Source of the DNA: Betaproteobacteria bacterium
Lineage (GTDB): Bacteria > Pseudomonadota > Gammaproteobacteria > Burkholderiales > Burkholderiaceae_A
Direction of reading: 5' to 3'
Assembly: GCA_016868255.1 (NCBI GenBank)
Contig: VGHN01000003.1
Coordinates: 62,001 to 126,000 of the forward strand
Length of the DNA stretch: 64,000 nucleotides
Shown here: positions 9,708-19,952 of the stretch, in pieces
Numbering within the stretch: position 1 is the first letter of the stretch
How the letters are laid out: each line of letters begins with the position of its first letter
Program-made: the position numbers and the translations under genes
Notes under the pieces: generated by a model
The model's input: only the letters and a program-made list of their open reading frames with translations
The model's database searches: none
Told to the model about the DNA's origin: nothing

Positions 9708-12700
9708 CTAAGACTTGGCGTGCGATGGAAACAAAAGAAAGATTGCTTCGCGCACATGGACGAGGCGGCGTGAGAGGTCCTCTGAGGAGGCAGTCATTTT
9801 GATTCTCTCTGGGCCGGCGAGTTTGAATCGATTGTCTTTTTGAATGATTTGAATCACCAGGGCTGGGTCCACGGGTGCCTCTCGATCGAACTGCATCACC
9901 ACATGGTCGCTGGTGGCATCGAGCTTGCGAATACCCAGTGCCTTGACCCGAATGCGAAGGCGGTGCGTCTCGATCAGCCCCCGGGCGGCATCCGGGAGCT
10001 TCCCAAACCGGTCGATGAGTTCCTCTTGAATGGCCTCGAGGGACTCAAGATCCGAGGCCGACGCCAGTCGTTTATAGAGTGTGAGTCGCTCGTGAATATC
10101 GCCACAGTAGTCTGCGGGCAGAAGTGCCGGCAGATGGAGATTGATCTCGGTAATGGCTTTCAAGGGCGCATCCATGTCGGGCTCGCGCCCGGCCTTCAGC
10201 GCACCGACCGCCTCTGAGAGCATGTCGTTGTAGAGCTGGAAGCCCACTTCGGTCATTTCGCCGGATTGGCTGTCGCCCAAGACTTCCCCGGCACCGCGAA
10301 TCTCCAGATCGTGCATGGCCAAAAAGAATCCGCTGCCGAGCTCTTCCATGGCTTGAATGGCCTCGAGTCGCTTGATCGCGTCCTTTGAGACCGCGGTTTC
10401 ATCGGGAACCAATAGGTAAGCATAGGCTTGGTGGTGTGAGCGACCCACTCGACCGCGGAGTTGGTGAAGCTGGGCGAGACCAAAGCGGTCGGCCCGATAC
10501 ATCACGATGGTGTTGGCCGTGGGGACATTGATTCCTGTCTCAATGATTGTGGTGGAGAGAAGCACATTGATGCGCTGCTGGTTGAAGTCGCGCATGACTT
10601 GCTCCAGCTCACGCTCTGCCATCTGCCCGTGGGCAATTCCAATGCGAGCCTCGGGCACCAGGGCCGAGAGTGCCTCGAATCGATTCTGCATGGTGCTGAC
10701 CTCGTTGTGCAGCACATACGACTGCCCACCGCGCTTGAGCTCACGAAGCAGGGCCTCTCGCACCGTCGAGGGCGATTCCCGTCGCACCATTGTTTTGATT
10801 GCAAGGCGCTTCTGCGGCGCGGTTGCAATCACCGAGAAGTCGCGAATTCCCTCGAGGCTCATGGCCAAGGTTCGCGGTATTGGGGTGGCGGTCAGGGTCA
10901 AGACATCCACCTCGGCGCGAAGGTTCTTGAGTGCCTCCTTCTGCCGCACGCCGAATCGATGCTCTTCGTCGATGATGACCAAGCCCAGGCGGTGGAAGGA
11001 GGTCTGTGCAGAGAGAATCTTGTGGGTACCAATCACAATATCGACTTCACCGGACTCCAGGCCAGCAAGGGCCTGCTGAATTTCTTTTGCAGTCTTAAAC
11101 CGCGAGAGCTCGGCGATGCGCACCGGCCAGCTGCTGAATCGATCCTGGAAGGTTTGAAAGTGCTGTTCGGCAAGAAGGGTGGTTGGGCAGAGCACGGCCA
11201 CTTGCTTGCCATCGAGTACCGCGATGAAGGCGGCACGAAGCGCGACCTCTGTCTTGCCAAAGCCGACATCTCCGCAGATGAGGCGGTCCATGGGCTTGTC
11301 TTTGACCATGTCTTGCACAACCGCATGAATGGCGGCCAATTGATCGGGCGTCTCTTCGAATCCGAATCCGTCGGCAAAGCGCTCGTAATCGCGAGGTTCG
11401 AAACGAAAGGAATGCCCTTGCCGGGCCGCCCGTCTGGCATAGAGATTGAGGAGTTCGGCAGCCGTATCACGGGCCTGCTTGGCCGCCCGGGCGCGTGCAC
11501 GCTCCCACTGGCCGCTCCCCAATGAATGAAGCGGTGCGGAATCGGGGCTGGTTCCGCTGTAGCGTCCAATCAGGTGCAGTTGGGAGACCGGCACATACAG
11601 AACGCTGTCGCCCTGATAGGTAAGCTTGAGGCACTCGGTCTCACCTTCGCCAAGATCAAGGTGCTCAAGGCCCCGATAGCGGCCAATCCCATGTTGGAGA
11701 TGCACGACCGGGTCGCCCGGTTTGAGCTCCGAGAGGTCGCGAATGATTGCATCGACATTGGTTTCTCGAGACTTTGCACCGTGGCGTCGCCGACGCTCCA
11801 TCTCTGCGAAGAGTTCGGTCTCGGTGATAAGCGTTAAGCCAAGCCAAGGGGCTTTGAAGCCCGACTGCACTTGCGCACTCCAGGTCAGCAGTGTGCCCGG
11901 TCGGGGATTGGTCTCGATGACCTGTTGCCAGGACTCCACCGACTCGCATCCAATGTTGGCCTCGGCGAGGTACTGAATCAGGGTCTCCTCCCGGCCCTTG
12001 GTCTCGGCCACCATCAAAATCTTCTCGTCTCTTTCCTGCGCTGCGGAGAGCACATCAACCAGCCGCGACAGTGGATTTGCGGCTCGACGATCGGCTCGAA
12101 CATCCGGGACAGGCTGGCTCAAGCCTTCGGACTGTGGCCTTGAAATCGTCAGGCGCGACCAGGTCTTGGAGAGAAGAAAGAACTCTTCCGGGGATAGAAA
12201 AATCTGATCGGGCGGCAGCACGGGACGCTCGATGTCGTGCTTGAGAAACTCGTGGCGCGACCGGGCATCGGCCATCGACTCTTGCATGGAGGGCTCGATG
12301 TTGCCCAAGAAGACCAACTCGGCCTGGGGGTGCAGGTACTGGAAGATGCTCCCGAGTGGCTCTTCAAAGAGAAGGGGCAGGTAATACTCAATGCCCGCAC
12401 CGAAGACCCCATTGGCTGCATCGCGATAGAGGCTGCAGCGCGATGGGTCGCCCTCAAACTGTTCGCGCCATTTCGCGCGCAACCGCATGGCCGAGGCCTC
12501 GTCGCGGGGATACTCGCGCCCTGGCAGCAGACGAATCTCATTGACGGGATGAATGGTTCGTTGGCTGTCTGGATCGAAGACGCGAAGCGAGTCGACCTCA
12601 TCGTCGAGGAGTTCGATTCGATAGGGAAGGGTGCTTCCCGTGGGGAAGAGATCAATGATTCCGCCGCGCAGGGCGTATTCGCCTGGAGACACGACCTGGC

Positions 12701-13220
12701 TCACGGGGTTGTAGCCAGCGGTTCGCAGTTGCTCGCGAAGGCTCTCGAGTCGCAATGACTGACCGGGCTTAATAAAAAAGGTATTGGCCGCAAGAAAGCT
12801 TGGTGGGCAGATTCGCTGCAGCGCGGTGGCCGCCGAAACCACCAGAACATCGACACCACCTTGCAGGGATTCGTAGAGAGCGAGCAGTCGATCGGAGATC
12901 AGGTCTTGGTGGGGAGAGAAGGCCTCGTAGGCGAGGGTTTCCCAGTCACTGAGAAGCCGAACACAGAGGGCGGGATTGAACTGACTGAGTTCGCCCGCCA
13001 GTCGAGTGGCGTGGGCCGCGTCGCTCGCAACAATGAGACTGCCGGCGCCCCGGTGCCGATTCTGACCAATGAGCCCCTCGGCCCAACCAGACAGCAGGAG
13101 ACTGTCGGCCGATCCATGCTCCATGGGCAGGGCCAGCGACTGCCCGGCCACCGGTCGTGTCTTTTCGTGCAAGGCAATGGGGTCGCGAAGCCACGCTTTG
13201 GCCTCGGCAAGGGTGTTCAT
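9708..13220 (-). CDS. mfd: Transcription-repair coupling factor Mfd
   Basis: Mfd removes RNA polymerase stalled at DNA lesions and recruits UvrA. The 1170 residues (E. coli 1148) run in order: UvrB-like N-terminal module, CarD-like polymerase-interaction domain around residues 495-560 ([18 protein letters not shown]), and superfamily 2 helicase motor with Walker A GDVGFGKT (about 647) and the DEEH box (about 750). [24 protein letters not shown] and the C-terminal TRCF domain follow. The ATG at 13220 lies only 17 bp from the divergent ispDF start, so its promoter must reach into that gene. No Shine-Dalgarno is evident. serB follows downstream. Confidence 0.97.
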   Translation of the reverse strand: MNTLAEAKAWLRDPIALHEKTRPVAGQSLALPMEHGSADSLLLSGWAEGLIGQNRHRGAGSLIVASDAAHATRLAGELSQFNPALCVRLLSDWETLAYEAFSPHQDLISDRLLALYESLQGGVDVLVVSAATALQRICPPSFLAANTFFIKPGQSLRLESLREQLRTAGYNPVSQVVSPGEYALRGGIIDLFPTGSTLPYRIELLDDEVDSLRVFDPDSQRTIHPVNEIRLLPGREYPRDEASAMRLRAKWREQFEGDPSRCSLYRDAANGVFGAGIEYYLPLLFEEPLGSIFQYLHPQAELVFLGNIEPSMQESMADARSRHEFLKHDIERPVLPPDQIFLSPEEFFLLSKTWSRLTISRPQSEGLSQPVPDVRADRRAANPLSRLVDVLSAAQERDEKILMVAETKGREETLIQYLAEANIGCESVESWQQVIETNPRPGTLLTWSAQVQSGFKAPWLGLTLITETELFAEMERRRRHGAKSRETNVDAIIRDLSELKPGDPVVHLQHGIGRYRGLEHLDLGEGETECLKLTYQGDSVLYVPVSQLHLIGRYSGTSPDSAPLHSLGSGQWERARARAAKQARDTAAELLNLYARRAARQGHSFRFEPRDYERFADGFGFEETPDQLAAIHAVVQDMVKDKPMDRLICGDVGFGKTEVALRAAFIAVLDGKQVAVLCPTTLLAEQHFQTFQDRFSSWPVRIAELSRFKTAKEIQQALAGLESGEVDIVIGTHKILSAQTSFHRLGLVIIDEEHRFGVRQKEALKNLRAEVDVLTLTATPIPRTLAMSLEGIRDFSVIATAPQKRLAIKTMVRRESPSTVREALLRELKRGGQSYVLHNEVSTMQNRFEALSALVPEARIGIAHGQMAERELEQVMRDFNQQRINVLLSTTIIETGINVPTANTIVMYRADRFGLAQLHQLRGRVGRSHHQAYAYLLVPDETAVSKDAIKRLEAIQAMEELGSGFFLAMHDLEIRGAGEVLGDSQSGEMTEVGFQLYNDMLSEAVGALKAGREPDMDAPLKAITEINLHLPALLPADYCGDIHERLTLYKRLASASDLESLEAIQEELIDRFGKLPDAARGLIETHRLRIRVKALGIRKLDATSDHVVMQFDREAPVDPALVIQIIQKDNRFKLAGPERIKMTASSEDLSRRLVHVREAIFLLFPSHAKS

Positions 13221-13237
13221 CTGTTAATTTTAGGGCC

Positions 13238-14575
13238 ATGCAAGCAAAGACCCGGTTTCTTCTGACTCGAGGCGAGGTACTCGCCTGGGCCAGCGCATCT
13301 CGCCAGAGCGCATTGACCCATGGTTCACCCGGGCCCAAGGCGCGATGTATCTGGGCGGTCATTCCTGCCGCCGGCTCGGGCAGCCGGGCCGGCCTCTCAA
13401 AGCCCAAGCAATATTGGCCGCTCGAGACCGGCGTTCCGATGCTTGTTCAGACCATCTCGGCGCTCTCCGTGCTGGGGAGTCGCTCAGACTTCGCTGGCAT
13501 TTTGGTGGTCCTTGCACCAGACGACAACGATTGGGTGTCAGACGGAATCGATTCAATTCTCTGCAATCACCCTCGCATTGCCTCGAGTGACCTTCGGCTG
13601 GCCGCAGTCAAGATTGGAGGGGCAAACCGCTCTGCCTCGGTCTTGGCTGGTCTTGAACTGATTGCCCAGGGCTGCAAAGAGGCGGCCACCGATATGGACT
13701 GGGTGCTCGTTCACGATGCGGCCAGGCCATGGGTGAGAGAGCCAGAGCTCATTCGACTGCTGGAGTCAGGTCTGGCCAGCGCCCACGGGGCCATTCTTGC
13801 CCTTCCAATTGCAGATACAGTCAAGCAGTCGGAGGGTGGACGCCGCATTGCTAAGACCGTTCCTCGGGATGGACTCTGGGCTGCACAGACGCCCCAGATG
13901 TTTGCGCTCAATGAACTGGTGAAAGCACTTCATCTGCACCCCGAGGCCACCGATGAGGCCAGTGCAATGGAGCATGCGGGCCGTTCTCCCGATCTGGTGC
14001 CGGGCCATCGCTCCAACATTAAAATGACGTTCGAAGAGGATTTTGTGGACCCATCCAAAGACCCGCAGGCTCGCCTTTCTCAGGCAGTGGCAGATGACTT
14101 CCCCCGTGTGGGCACGGGCTTTGATGTCCACGCCCTGGTGGAGGGACGTCGGCTGATGATCGGCGGTGTTCACATCCCCCATGAAAAGGGGCTGCTTGGA
14201 CATTCCGATGCCGATGTGCTTCTTCACAGCATTGCCGATGCAATTCTTGGTGCGGCGGGTCTGGGCGATATCGGCAAGCATTTCCCCGATACAGACAGCG
14301 CTTACAAAGACTCTGACAGTCGCGTTCTCTTGCGAACGGTGGTTGATCGTGTTGCCGGTCTTGGTCTTCGGGTCTGGCAACTCGATGCAACCATCATTGC
14401 CCAGGCCCCGAAGATGGCGCCACACATCCCTGCGATGATCCAGAACATCAGTGAGGACACCCGCTGTGGGTTGGTCAATGTGAAAGCCACCACCACGGAG
14501 CACTTGGGTTTTACTGGTCGCGCAGAAGGCATTGCTGCGCAGGCCTCGGTGGTTCTTCGGGCGGTTGCGCCCTAG
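13238..14575 (+). CDS. ispDF: Bifunctional MEP-pathway enzyme IspDF
   Basis: This single frame joins IspD (CDP-ME synthesis) to IspF (MEcPP cyclase), two steps of isoprenoid synthesis. The IspD half shows [39 protein letters not shown] and TPQMF. The IspF half, from about residue 290, shows [24 protein letters not shown] (Asp and His metal ligands), [14 protein letters not shown] and [11 protein letters not shown] chose the ATG at 13238; the open frame continues upstream through the mfd start, which leaves 17 bp between the two divergent starts. About 34 residues precede the IspD core. tsaB-rimI starts 4 bp after the stop. Confidence 0.95.
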   Translation: MQAKTRFLLTRGEVLAWASASRQSALTHGSPGPKARCIWAVIPAAGSGSRAGLSKPKQYWPLETGVPMLVQTISALSVLGSRSDFAGILVVLAPDDNDWVSDGIDSILCNHPRIASSDLRLAAVKIGGANRSASVLAGLELIAQGCKEAATDMDWVLVHDAARPWVREPELIRLLESGLASAHGAILALPIADTVKQSEGGRRIAKTVPRDGLWAAQTPQMFALNELVKALHLHPEATDEASAMEHAGRSPDLVPGHRSNIKMTFEEDFVDPSKDPQARLSQAVADDFPRVGTGFDVHALVEGRRLMIGGVHIPHEKGLLGHSDADVLLHSIADAILGAAGLGDIGKHFPDTDSAYKDSDSRVLLRTVVDRVAGLGLRVWQLDATIIAQAPKMAPHIPAMIQNISEDTRCGLVNVKATTTEHLGFTGRAEGIAAQASVVLRAVAP

Positions 14576-14579
14576 TCGT

Positions 14580-15761
14580 ATGGGGTTTGGTTATCCCGCA
14601 TTGGTGGTGGACACCTCTGGCTCGGTGACCTCGATTGTTGTCGTGCTTGGTCCGAACCATTGGCTTGCTGCCTCATCCCCTTCGGGTCGCTCTCAGGCGA
14701 GCGATCTCCTTCCGATGGGCAGCCGCCTGCTCGAGGAGGCAGGGATTGAATGGGGCGCGCTCCGCGGCTTGGCCGTGGTCCATGGTCCCGGTTCGTTCAC
14801 GGGTTTGCGCATTGGGGTGGGATTCGTCCAAGGCCTCGCCACCGCGCTGGGTCTTCGCGTGATGTTGATCAGTGCCTTCGAGGCGGTTGCCCGCTGGTTC
14901 GTTGAGACCCGTGGCATTCGCTCAGACGCGGTCCTTGAGGTTCTATTCGATGCGCGTCTTGGCGAGAGTTATCGGGCGCTTGTTCAGTGGCGCCCCAGTC
15001 ATATGGGTCTTCAGCTGGTAGGCGATCCAGCAGTTGTGGTCGCGAGCCAGCCCATTGATGGGGTGGAGCGCGTTCTTGCGCCGAGTCAATCGGAACTCGT
15101 GGGTCCCTTTGCCGCCTGCCCGAGTGCCTGCAGTCTCGCGGGTTGGGCAGCTGCGGTAATGGGCGATCGAATGGCAGCCAATGATTCAACTCTTCATCTT
15201 GTGGATGTTGCCCATGCCCAGCCGCTCTATGTTCGCGAGCGGGTTGCCCAGACGATCGAGGAGCGGCAGTCGGAATCTGCAATGCGCATGCGCCCCATGC
15301 AACACAACGATTTGGCCTCCATCATGGTGATCGAGAACCAGGCCTATCCACATCCATGGACAACGGGAAACTTCAAGGACTCCCTTGCGGCGGGTTACGT
15401 GGGTGAGGTCTTGGTGGATCAGGGCGTGATGGTCGGCTACTTGGTTTGGATGCGAGTGGTCGATGAGGCCCATCTCTTGAACTTCACCATTGCGCCGGCT
15501 CGGCATCGACGGGGCCTTGGCCAGTGGATGCTCATGAAGTGGATGGATGGGCTTCGGACGCTGGGAATTGAGCGGGTACTGCTCGAGGTGCGTCCGAGCA
15601 ATCGAGCGGCACTGCGCCTCTATCAGCGCAATGGCTTTGATGAGATTGGCATGCGAAAGGGCTACTACCCGGACAACGATGGCCAACGTGAAGACGCCTT
15701 GGTTCTTGCCCGTGGTGTCAGTGGCATCGCGAATAGAGAGTCGGCGGAGTGCACCGCATGA
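14580..15761 (+). CDS. tsaB-rimI: Fused TsaB / RimI protein
   Basis: The N-terminal half is TsaB, a partner of TsaD in making N6-threonylcarbamoyl-adenosine at tRNA position 37 (ALVVDTSG and HGPGSFTGLRIGVGFVQG). The C-terminal half from about residue 235 is RimI, a GNAT acetyltransferase (MRPMQHNDL, ENQAYPHPW, acetyl-CoA loop RHRRGLGQWML, then EVRPSNRAALRLYQRNGF). The two form one continuous 393-residue frame with no stop between them. The ATG at 14580 is 4 bp after ispDF. An internal ATG at 15282 could give separate RimI. The stop overlaps the next gene as ATGA. Confidence 0.93.
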   Translation: MGFGYPALVVDTSGSVTSIVVVLGPNHWLAASSPSGRSQASDLLPMGSRLLEEAGIEWGALRGLAVVHGPGSFTGLRIGVGFVQGLATALGLRVMLISAFEAVARWFVETRGIRSDAVLEVLFDARLGESYRALVQWRPSHMGLQLVGDPAVVVASQPIDGVERVLAPSQSELVGPFAACPSACSLAGWAAAVMGDRMAANDSTLHLVDVAHAQPLYVRERVAQTIEERQSESAMRMRPMQHNDLASIMVIENQAYPHPWTTGNFKDSLAAGYVGEVLVDQGVMVGYLVWMRVVDEAHLLNFTIAPARHRRGLGQWMLMKWMDGLRTLGIERVLLEVRPSNRAALRLYQRNGFDEIGMRKGYYPDNDGQREDALVLARGVSGIANRESAECTA

Positions 15762-16132
15762 TGACCGCCTCGGCGCTATCGGTCCTGGGCCTCAACCCCC
15801 TTTGGATTCAGCGGGCAGTGCCAAGGCGCCCCCTGCAAATCGTCATGGATGCCTCTATTCGTGACTCGACTGTGCATCGGGTGGTTTGCGCGATGGTCGA
15901 CCACGTCTTTGTGGGTCGAGCAACGACCAGGCATTGGTCCGATGAGGGAACTGCAACCGGCAGTGGGGCTTGCCTGCGGATTCGACTTGCGGGTGAGGGC
16001 GTCGCAGCAGCCGCCTTGGAGGATGAGATGGCGGTTTGGATTCCTGATCCGACAGCCTTTCGCCAGGCCGCATCGCGGCGTCGCGCCTGGGAGGATCTCG
16101 TGGCTATGCGAAATTCTATGATGGAAGGCTAG
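15758..16132 (+). CDS. Small protein, possible DNA polymerase III psi subunit (HolD-like)
   Basis: The 124-residue protein starts at an ATG that forms an ATGA overlap with the rimI stop and has GGAG 8 bp upstream; a GTG at 15749 is less well placed. I cannot name it with certainty. Its N-terminus (ALSVLGLNPLWIQRAVPRRP) recalls the clamp-loader-binding segment of E. coli HolD (LQQLGITQWSLRRPGALQ). Its C-terminus (PDPTAFRQAASRRRAWEDL) recalls the HolD ending around a Trp helix. In E. coli holD is adjacent to rimI, as here. The alternative is a remnant of the N-terminal extension of the uracil-DNA glycosylase often found at this site in Burkholderiales. alr follows after 25 bp. Confidence 0.4.
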   Translation: MMTASALSVLGLNPLWIQRAVPRRPLQIVMDASIRDSTVHRVVCAMVDHVFVGRATTRHWSDEGTATGSGACLRIRLAGEGVAAAALEDEMAVWIPDPTAFRQAASRRRAWEDLVAMRNSMMEG

Positions 16133-16157
16133 GGTTTCAAGGACCTACAATGGGCGC

Positions 16158-17264
16158 ATGTCTCGGCCCATTGAATTGCGCGTTCATCCATCGGCGATGC
16201 GTGCGAACCTTCAGCGCATTCGGCAACTCTCCCTAGGGGCCTCGGTCTGGGCAGTCATCAAGGCGCGTGGTTATGGCCATGGACTAGAGGCGGTGGTCGA
16301 TGGCTTTGCACAGGCCGATGGCCTTGCGGTCTTGGATATCGAGGAGGCGGTCTTTCTTCGGGATCGAGGATGGACCAAGCCTGTTCTATTGCTCGAGGGT
16401 GCCTTCGATCACGATGACTTGGAAGAGGCCCATCGGCTTGGTCTCGATATGGTGGTCCACACCCATGAGCAGATCAACCGGCTCTTTGCGCGTTACGAGC
16501 GCAGCGAATCAAAGGGCACCCTCGGTCGCATATGGATCAAGCTCAACACCGGGATGAATCGTTTGGGATTTCCATCGGCCAGCCTGCCTTGGTTGGCCGA
16601 TCGAGTCGAGCAGATGCGTCGACTCCTGCCCGGTGGCGTTGGCATGATGACGCATTTCGCCAGCGCGGAGGATGCCGAGGGCGTTCATTTGCCTTTGCGC
16701 CTCTTCAAGGCAATGACGACCCGACTCGATCGACATCCCGATGAACCGCTCTCGGTGGCCAATTCCGCGGCAGCATTTCGTCATTCCGATGCCCGCTTGG
16801 GTTGGCTGCGCCCGGGCCTCGCCCTCTATGGGGCAAGCCCTCTGCCGGATCAAACGTCACAGCAATTGGGCCTGGTTGGTGCGGCATCGTTGCGGAGTCG
16901 GCTCATCTCGATTCAGAGTCTCGAGGCCGGCGATGCAGTGGGCTATGGCGGCCGATTCGTCGCCAAGCGTTCGATGCGAATCGGTGTGGTGGCCGCTGGT
17001 TATGCCGATGGCGTTATGCGCGCGGCGCCCGACGGCACGCCGGTTTGGGTGAGCGGGCATCTCTGCCCGCTGGTCGGGCAGGTCTCGATGGATATGCTCA
17101 CTTTGGACCTCTCTCGCCATCCGTCTGCAGAGGTGGGCGCTGAGGTGGAACTCTGGGGGCAGGCCTTGCCCATCGATACCGTGGCCAAGCACTGTGCCAC
17201 CTCTGCCTATGAGCTCATGACCGGAGTCACCGAGCGCGTACCCAGACGATCGTCGGACGGCTAG
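16158..17264 (+). CDS. alr: Alanine racemase
   Basis: Alr is a PLP enzyme that makes D-alanine for peptidoglycan. The PLP lysine is Lys35 in AVIKARGYGHG, where most family members have KANAYGHG. The catalytic Tyr lies in DAVGYGGRF (about residue 262), with IKLNTGMNRLGF, the GYADG loop and VGQVSMDML also present. Its 368 residues are the normal length. Genes on both sides point the same way: the HolD-like ORF ends 25 bp upstream and radA begins 4 bp downstream, so they probably share transcripts. The start ATG at 16158 is the first in the frame after the preceding stop. Confidence 0.95.
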   Translation: MSRPIELRVHPSAMRANLQRIRQLSLGASVWAVIKARGYGHGLEAVVDGFAQADGLAVLDIEEAVFLRDRGWTKPVLLLEGAFDHDDLEEAHRLGLDMVVHTHEQINRLFARYERSESKGTLGRIWIKLNTGMNRLGFPSASLPWLADRVEQMRRLLPGGVGMMTHFASAEDAEGVHLPLRLFKAMTTRLDRHPDEPLSVANSAAAFRHSDARLGWLRPGLALYGASPLPDQTSQQLGLVGAASLRSRLISIQSLEAGDAVGYGGRFVAKRSMRIGVVAAGYADGVMRAAPDGTPVWVSGHLCPLVGQVSMDMLTLDLSRHPSAEVGAEVELWGQALPIDTVAKHCATSAYELMTGVTERVPRRSSDG

Positions 17265-17268
17265 TCGC

Positions 17269-18654
17269 ATGGCAAAAGAGAAGTTGGCATTTGTATGCCA
17301 GGCATGCGGCCAAGCCTTTGCCAAGTGGCAAGGCCAGTGCGATGGCTGTGGCAGTTGGAACACCCTTGAGTCGGGACTGGGTGGCGGCCGGGCCGCTTCC
17401 GGCTTTGCCCCGAGCGCAGGCATCCAGCGGCTCTCCGATGTACAACTGAGCGAGCAGGCGCGCTGGAGCATGGGGCTCGATGAGTTCGATCGCGTCTTGG
17501 GTGGTGGAATGGTCCCAGGTGGGGTGGTCCTGCTCGGTGGTGACCCAGGAATTGGCAAGTCCACCTTGTTGCTGCAGGCCCTCTCGGAGCACTGCGTGGG
17601 CAATCCAAACCAGCGGCTTTTGTATGTGACCGGTGAGGAATCCAGTGAGCAGGTGGCCATGCGCGCGCGAAGACTTGGGCTGACCGAGGCGGCGCTGGCC
17701 TCAATCCAAATTCTTGCAGAGACCCAGCTCGAGCGGATTTTGCTGGTCCTCGAGAAAACCAAGCCACAGCTCTTGGTCGTCGACTCGATTCAAACGGTTT
17801 TTTCAGAGGCCATCGGCTCGGCCGCCGGCTCGGTCTCTCAGGTCCGTGAGTCGGCCGGCCAACTCACGCGTTGGGCCAAGTCATCGGGCAGTGGTTTGTT
17901 TTTGGTGGGCCATGTCACCAAAGAGGGCGCCCTTGCTGGCCCACGCGTGCTTGAGCACATGGTCGATGCGGTGCTCTATTTCGAGGGCGATGCACAGGCC
18001 TCGTTTCGAGTGGTGCGCGCAGTCAAGAACCGATTCGGCACAGTCAATGAATTGGGTGTGTTTGCAATGACCGACCGCGGTCTGCGGCCCATCTCGAATC
18101 CTTCGGCGCTCTTCTTATCCGAGGCGCAGCTGGGGTCCTCCCATACCAACTCGAGTCGTGTGCCGGGCGCCTGTGTGGTTGCAACCCAAGAGGGAACTCG
18201 GCCGCTTCTGGTTGAGGTGCAGGCCCTTGTGGATCAGGCGCAGTCGGGCGCACCGCGCCGGCTCTGTGTTGGACTCGACCCACAACGACTGGTCATGCTC
18301 CTGGCCATCCTTCACAGGCATTGCGGGATTGCCTGCTTCGATCAGGATGTGTATTTGAATGCGGTCGGCGGTGTTCGCATTCAAGAGACTGCGGCCGACC
18401 TGGCCATTCTTGCTGCAGTGGTCTCATCGTTGCGCAACCGCCCCCTGCAATCTGGCCTGATCATCTTCGGGGAGCTCGGGCTCGCCGGCGAGATACGGCC
18501 TTCGCCACGAGGGCAGGAGCGGCTGCGAGAGGCGGCACGTCTTGGGTTCACAAAGGCGCTCGTTCCCGAGGCCAATGCACCGAAGAAGGCCATCGATGGA
18601 ATCGAGATTCTGCCGGTGCGTCGCCTTCAGGACGCGTTAGAAAAACTCTTCTGA
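17269..18654 (+). CDS. radA: DNA repair protein RadA
   Basis: RadA is a RecA-like ATPase that promotes branch migration in recombination. The 461 residues show an N-terminal C4 zinc finger (CQACGQAFAKWQGQCDGCG), Walker A GDPGIGKST (about residues 88-96), the RadA-specific KNRFG motif (about 253) and a C-terminal Lon-protease-like domain with GELGLAGEIRPS. It begins 4 bp after alr. Its last 28 bp overlap hpnE on the opposite strand. The start is the ATG at 17269, with the zinc finger 10 residues in, as usual. Confidence 0.96.
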   Translation: MAKEKLAFVCQACGQAFAKWQGQCDGCGSWNTLESGLGGGRAASGFAPSAGIQRLSDVQLSEQARWSMGLDEFDRVLGGGMVPGGVVLLGGDPGIGKSTLLLQALSEHCVGNPNQRLLYVTGEESSEQVAMRARRLGLTEAALASIQILAETQLERILLVLEKTKPQLLVVDSIQTVFSEAIGSAAGSVSQVRESAGQLTRWAKSSGSGLFLVGHVTKEGALAGPRVLEHMVDAVLYFEGDAQASFRVVRAVKNRFGTVNELGVFAMTDRGLRPISNPSALFLSEAQLGSSHTNSSRVPGACVVATQEGTRPLLVEVQALVDQAQSGAPRRLCVGLDPQRLVMLLAILHRHCGIACFDQDVYLNAVGGVRIQETAADLAILAAVVSSLRNRPLQSGLIIFGELGLAGEIRPSPRGQERLREAARLGFTKALVPEANAPKKAIDGIEILPVRRLQDALEKLF

Positions 18655-19952
18655 ATGGCTTGGGCGCACAGGCGCCCCCCGATGACTGCCGACTCAATCG
18701 TTGCAGGAAATCCAATCGCCATGTCATCGGCTGCCCGCCATATTCGGGCGACCCCCGTCTGTGGCAGACCCCAGGCTCTACCTGTATCAACGGCCTCGGC
18801 CGTGCAGGCCCAGGTGGCGTGACGCTCATGGGTCAGTCGAGTCTCGGTGGTCGACTCGGAGAGCGGCGGGGGCATCGATCGGCGCAGTGCATCTTCGGCA
18901 GTCACCCAGTCACTGGCTGGGTGAACTGCACTGTGAACAGCGGCATGGACCTGCCCCCATTCTCCCGGCGGGCGGTGAAGGATGAGATGGCCCCTTGAGC
19001 AATCGAGGCGACTCGTCGGCAGGTGCGGACCACTCTTGTTTTGAAGGGCCCAGAGGGTTGCGATACCGCGGGTCTCAACGCTTGACCAGCGCTGGTATTC
19101 GGCCGTTGCTGGCAGTTCGCTCTGCTGCCAGATGCGGCAGCAGTCTCGCGCAGGCAGGGCCAACACCAGATGATCGAAGGGAATGGCACCCTGCGAGGAT
19201 TCGATGGAGTCGTTCAAAATCCGTAGACCCCTAGAGCCAGTTTTGATACTCACGCCCCTTGCGCCTGCAAGCGCACACAGGGGGTCAATTGCCGCTTCGC
19301 CAAGGTTTTGCTTGGGATGCCAGCAGTCGGTGGCACCCCCTGGGCCGGCAAGGGTGTTGCGAAGAATGCGCAAAAAGACGGCAGCGCTGGCCAGCTCGAA
19401 TTCCGTATTCAAGGCGCCCTCGACCATGGGCCGCCAGAATTTTTCAATGAGTGGTGGAGGCGTGCTTGGCGCGAACCACTCCTGGGCGGTGCCACTGGAA
19501 GACCAGTCCTGTCGGTGGGCACGCAGTATCACCTTCAGCATAGAGAGTCGCCATTGCATCGGCCAGGCATCAAAACCCACTGGACGCCTCGCAGAGACAT
19601 CAGCCAATAAGAGGCGCCACGGAAAGCCAATCGAGGGGATGCTCTGCCAGAGCAATTGGCCTGCTGAATTGAAGTTGCAGGCCCAGGCCATGGGCCCCGA
19701 CTCCCATCGATTCAAGGCACCGGCCTCGCGCAGGAGTGCGAGGGTCTCCGTATAGGCGCCCAGAATCAAATGCTGCCCATTGTCGATGGGCACCGAGCCG
19801 ACACCGGTCTGCCAATCGAGCCCACGGGCCCGTCCGCCGGCCTGCGGCGCGGCCTCTAGAATGGTGATCTCCAGTTGTGGGTTGTGGCTCAGATGCAAGG
19901 CCGTGCTCAGCCCCGACCACCCCCCGCCGAGAATGACGATTCTCGGCCTCAC
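18627..19952 (-). CDS. hpnE: Hydroxysqualene dehydroxylase HpnE
   Basis: HpnE is a flavin amine-oxidase-like enzyme that reduces hydroxysqualene to squalene, the third step of the HpnCDE route. The FAD-binding Rossmann start is RIVILGGGWSGLSTALHL, then EAAPQAGGRARG and DNGQHLILGAY. The frame is open to a TTG at 19973, but a GTG at 19952 overlaps the hpnD stop as GTGA and places the Rossmann motif at residue 4, so 441 residues are preferred. The 3' end overlaps radA by 28 bp. It is the last gene of hpnCDE. Squalene could feed hopanoids; no cyclase gene is in the window. Confidence 0.9.
   Translation of the reverse strand: MRPRIVILGGGWSGLSTALHLSHNPQLEITILEAAPQAGGRARGLDWQTGVGSVPIDNGQHLILGAYTETLALLREAGALNRWESGPMAWACNFNSAGQLLWQSIPSIGFPWRLLLADVSARRPVGFDAWPMQWRLSMLKVILRAHRQDWSSSGTAQEWFAPSTPPPLIEKFWRPMVEGALNTEFELASAAVFLRILRNTLAGPGGATDCWHPKQNLGEAAIDPLCALAGARGVSIKTGSRGLRILNDSIESSQGAIPFDHLVLALPARDCCRIWQQSELPATAEYQRWSSVETRGIATLWALQNKSGPHLPTSRLDCSRGHLILHRPPGEWGQVHAAVHSAVHPASDWVTAEDALRRSMPPPLSESTTETRLTHERHATWACTAEAVDTGRAWGLPQTGVARIWRAADDMAIGFPATIESAVIGGRLCAQAIQKSFSNAS

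Noticed and set aside
10461-11525. 354-codon open frame on the plus strand inside mfd
   Set aside because: It is antisense to the helicase motor of Mfd, has no recognisable domain or Shine-Dalgarno, and is expected by chance in GC-rich coding DNA.
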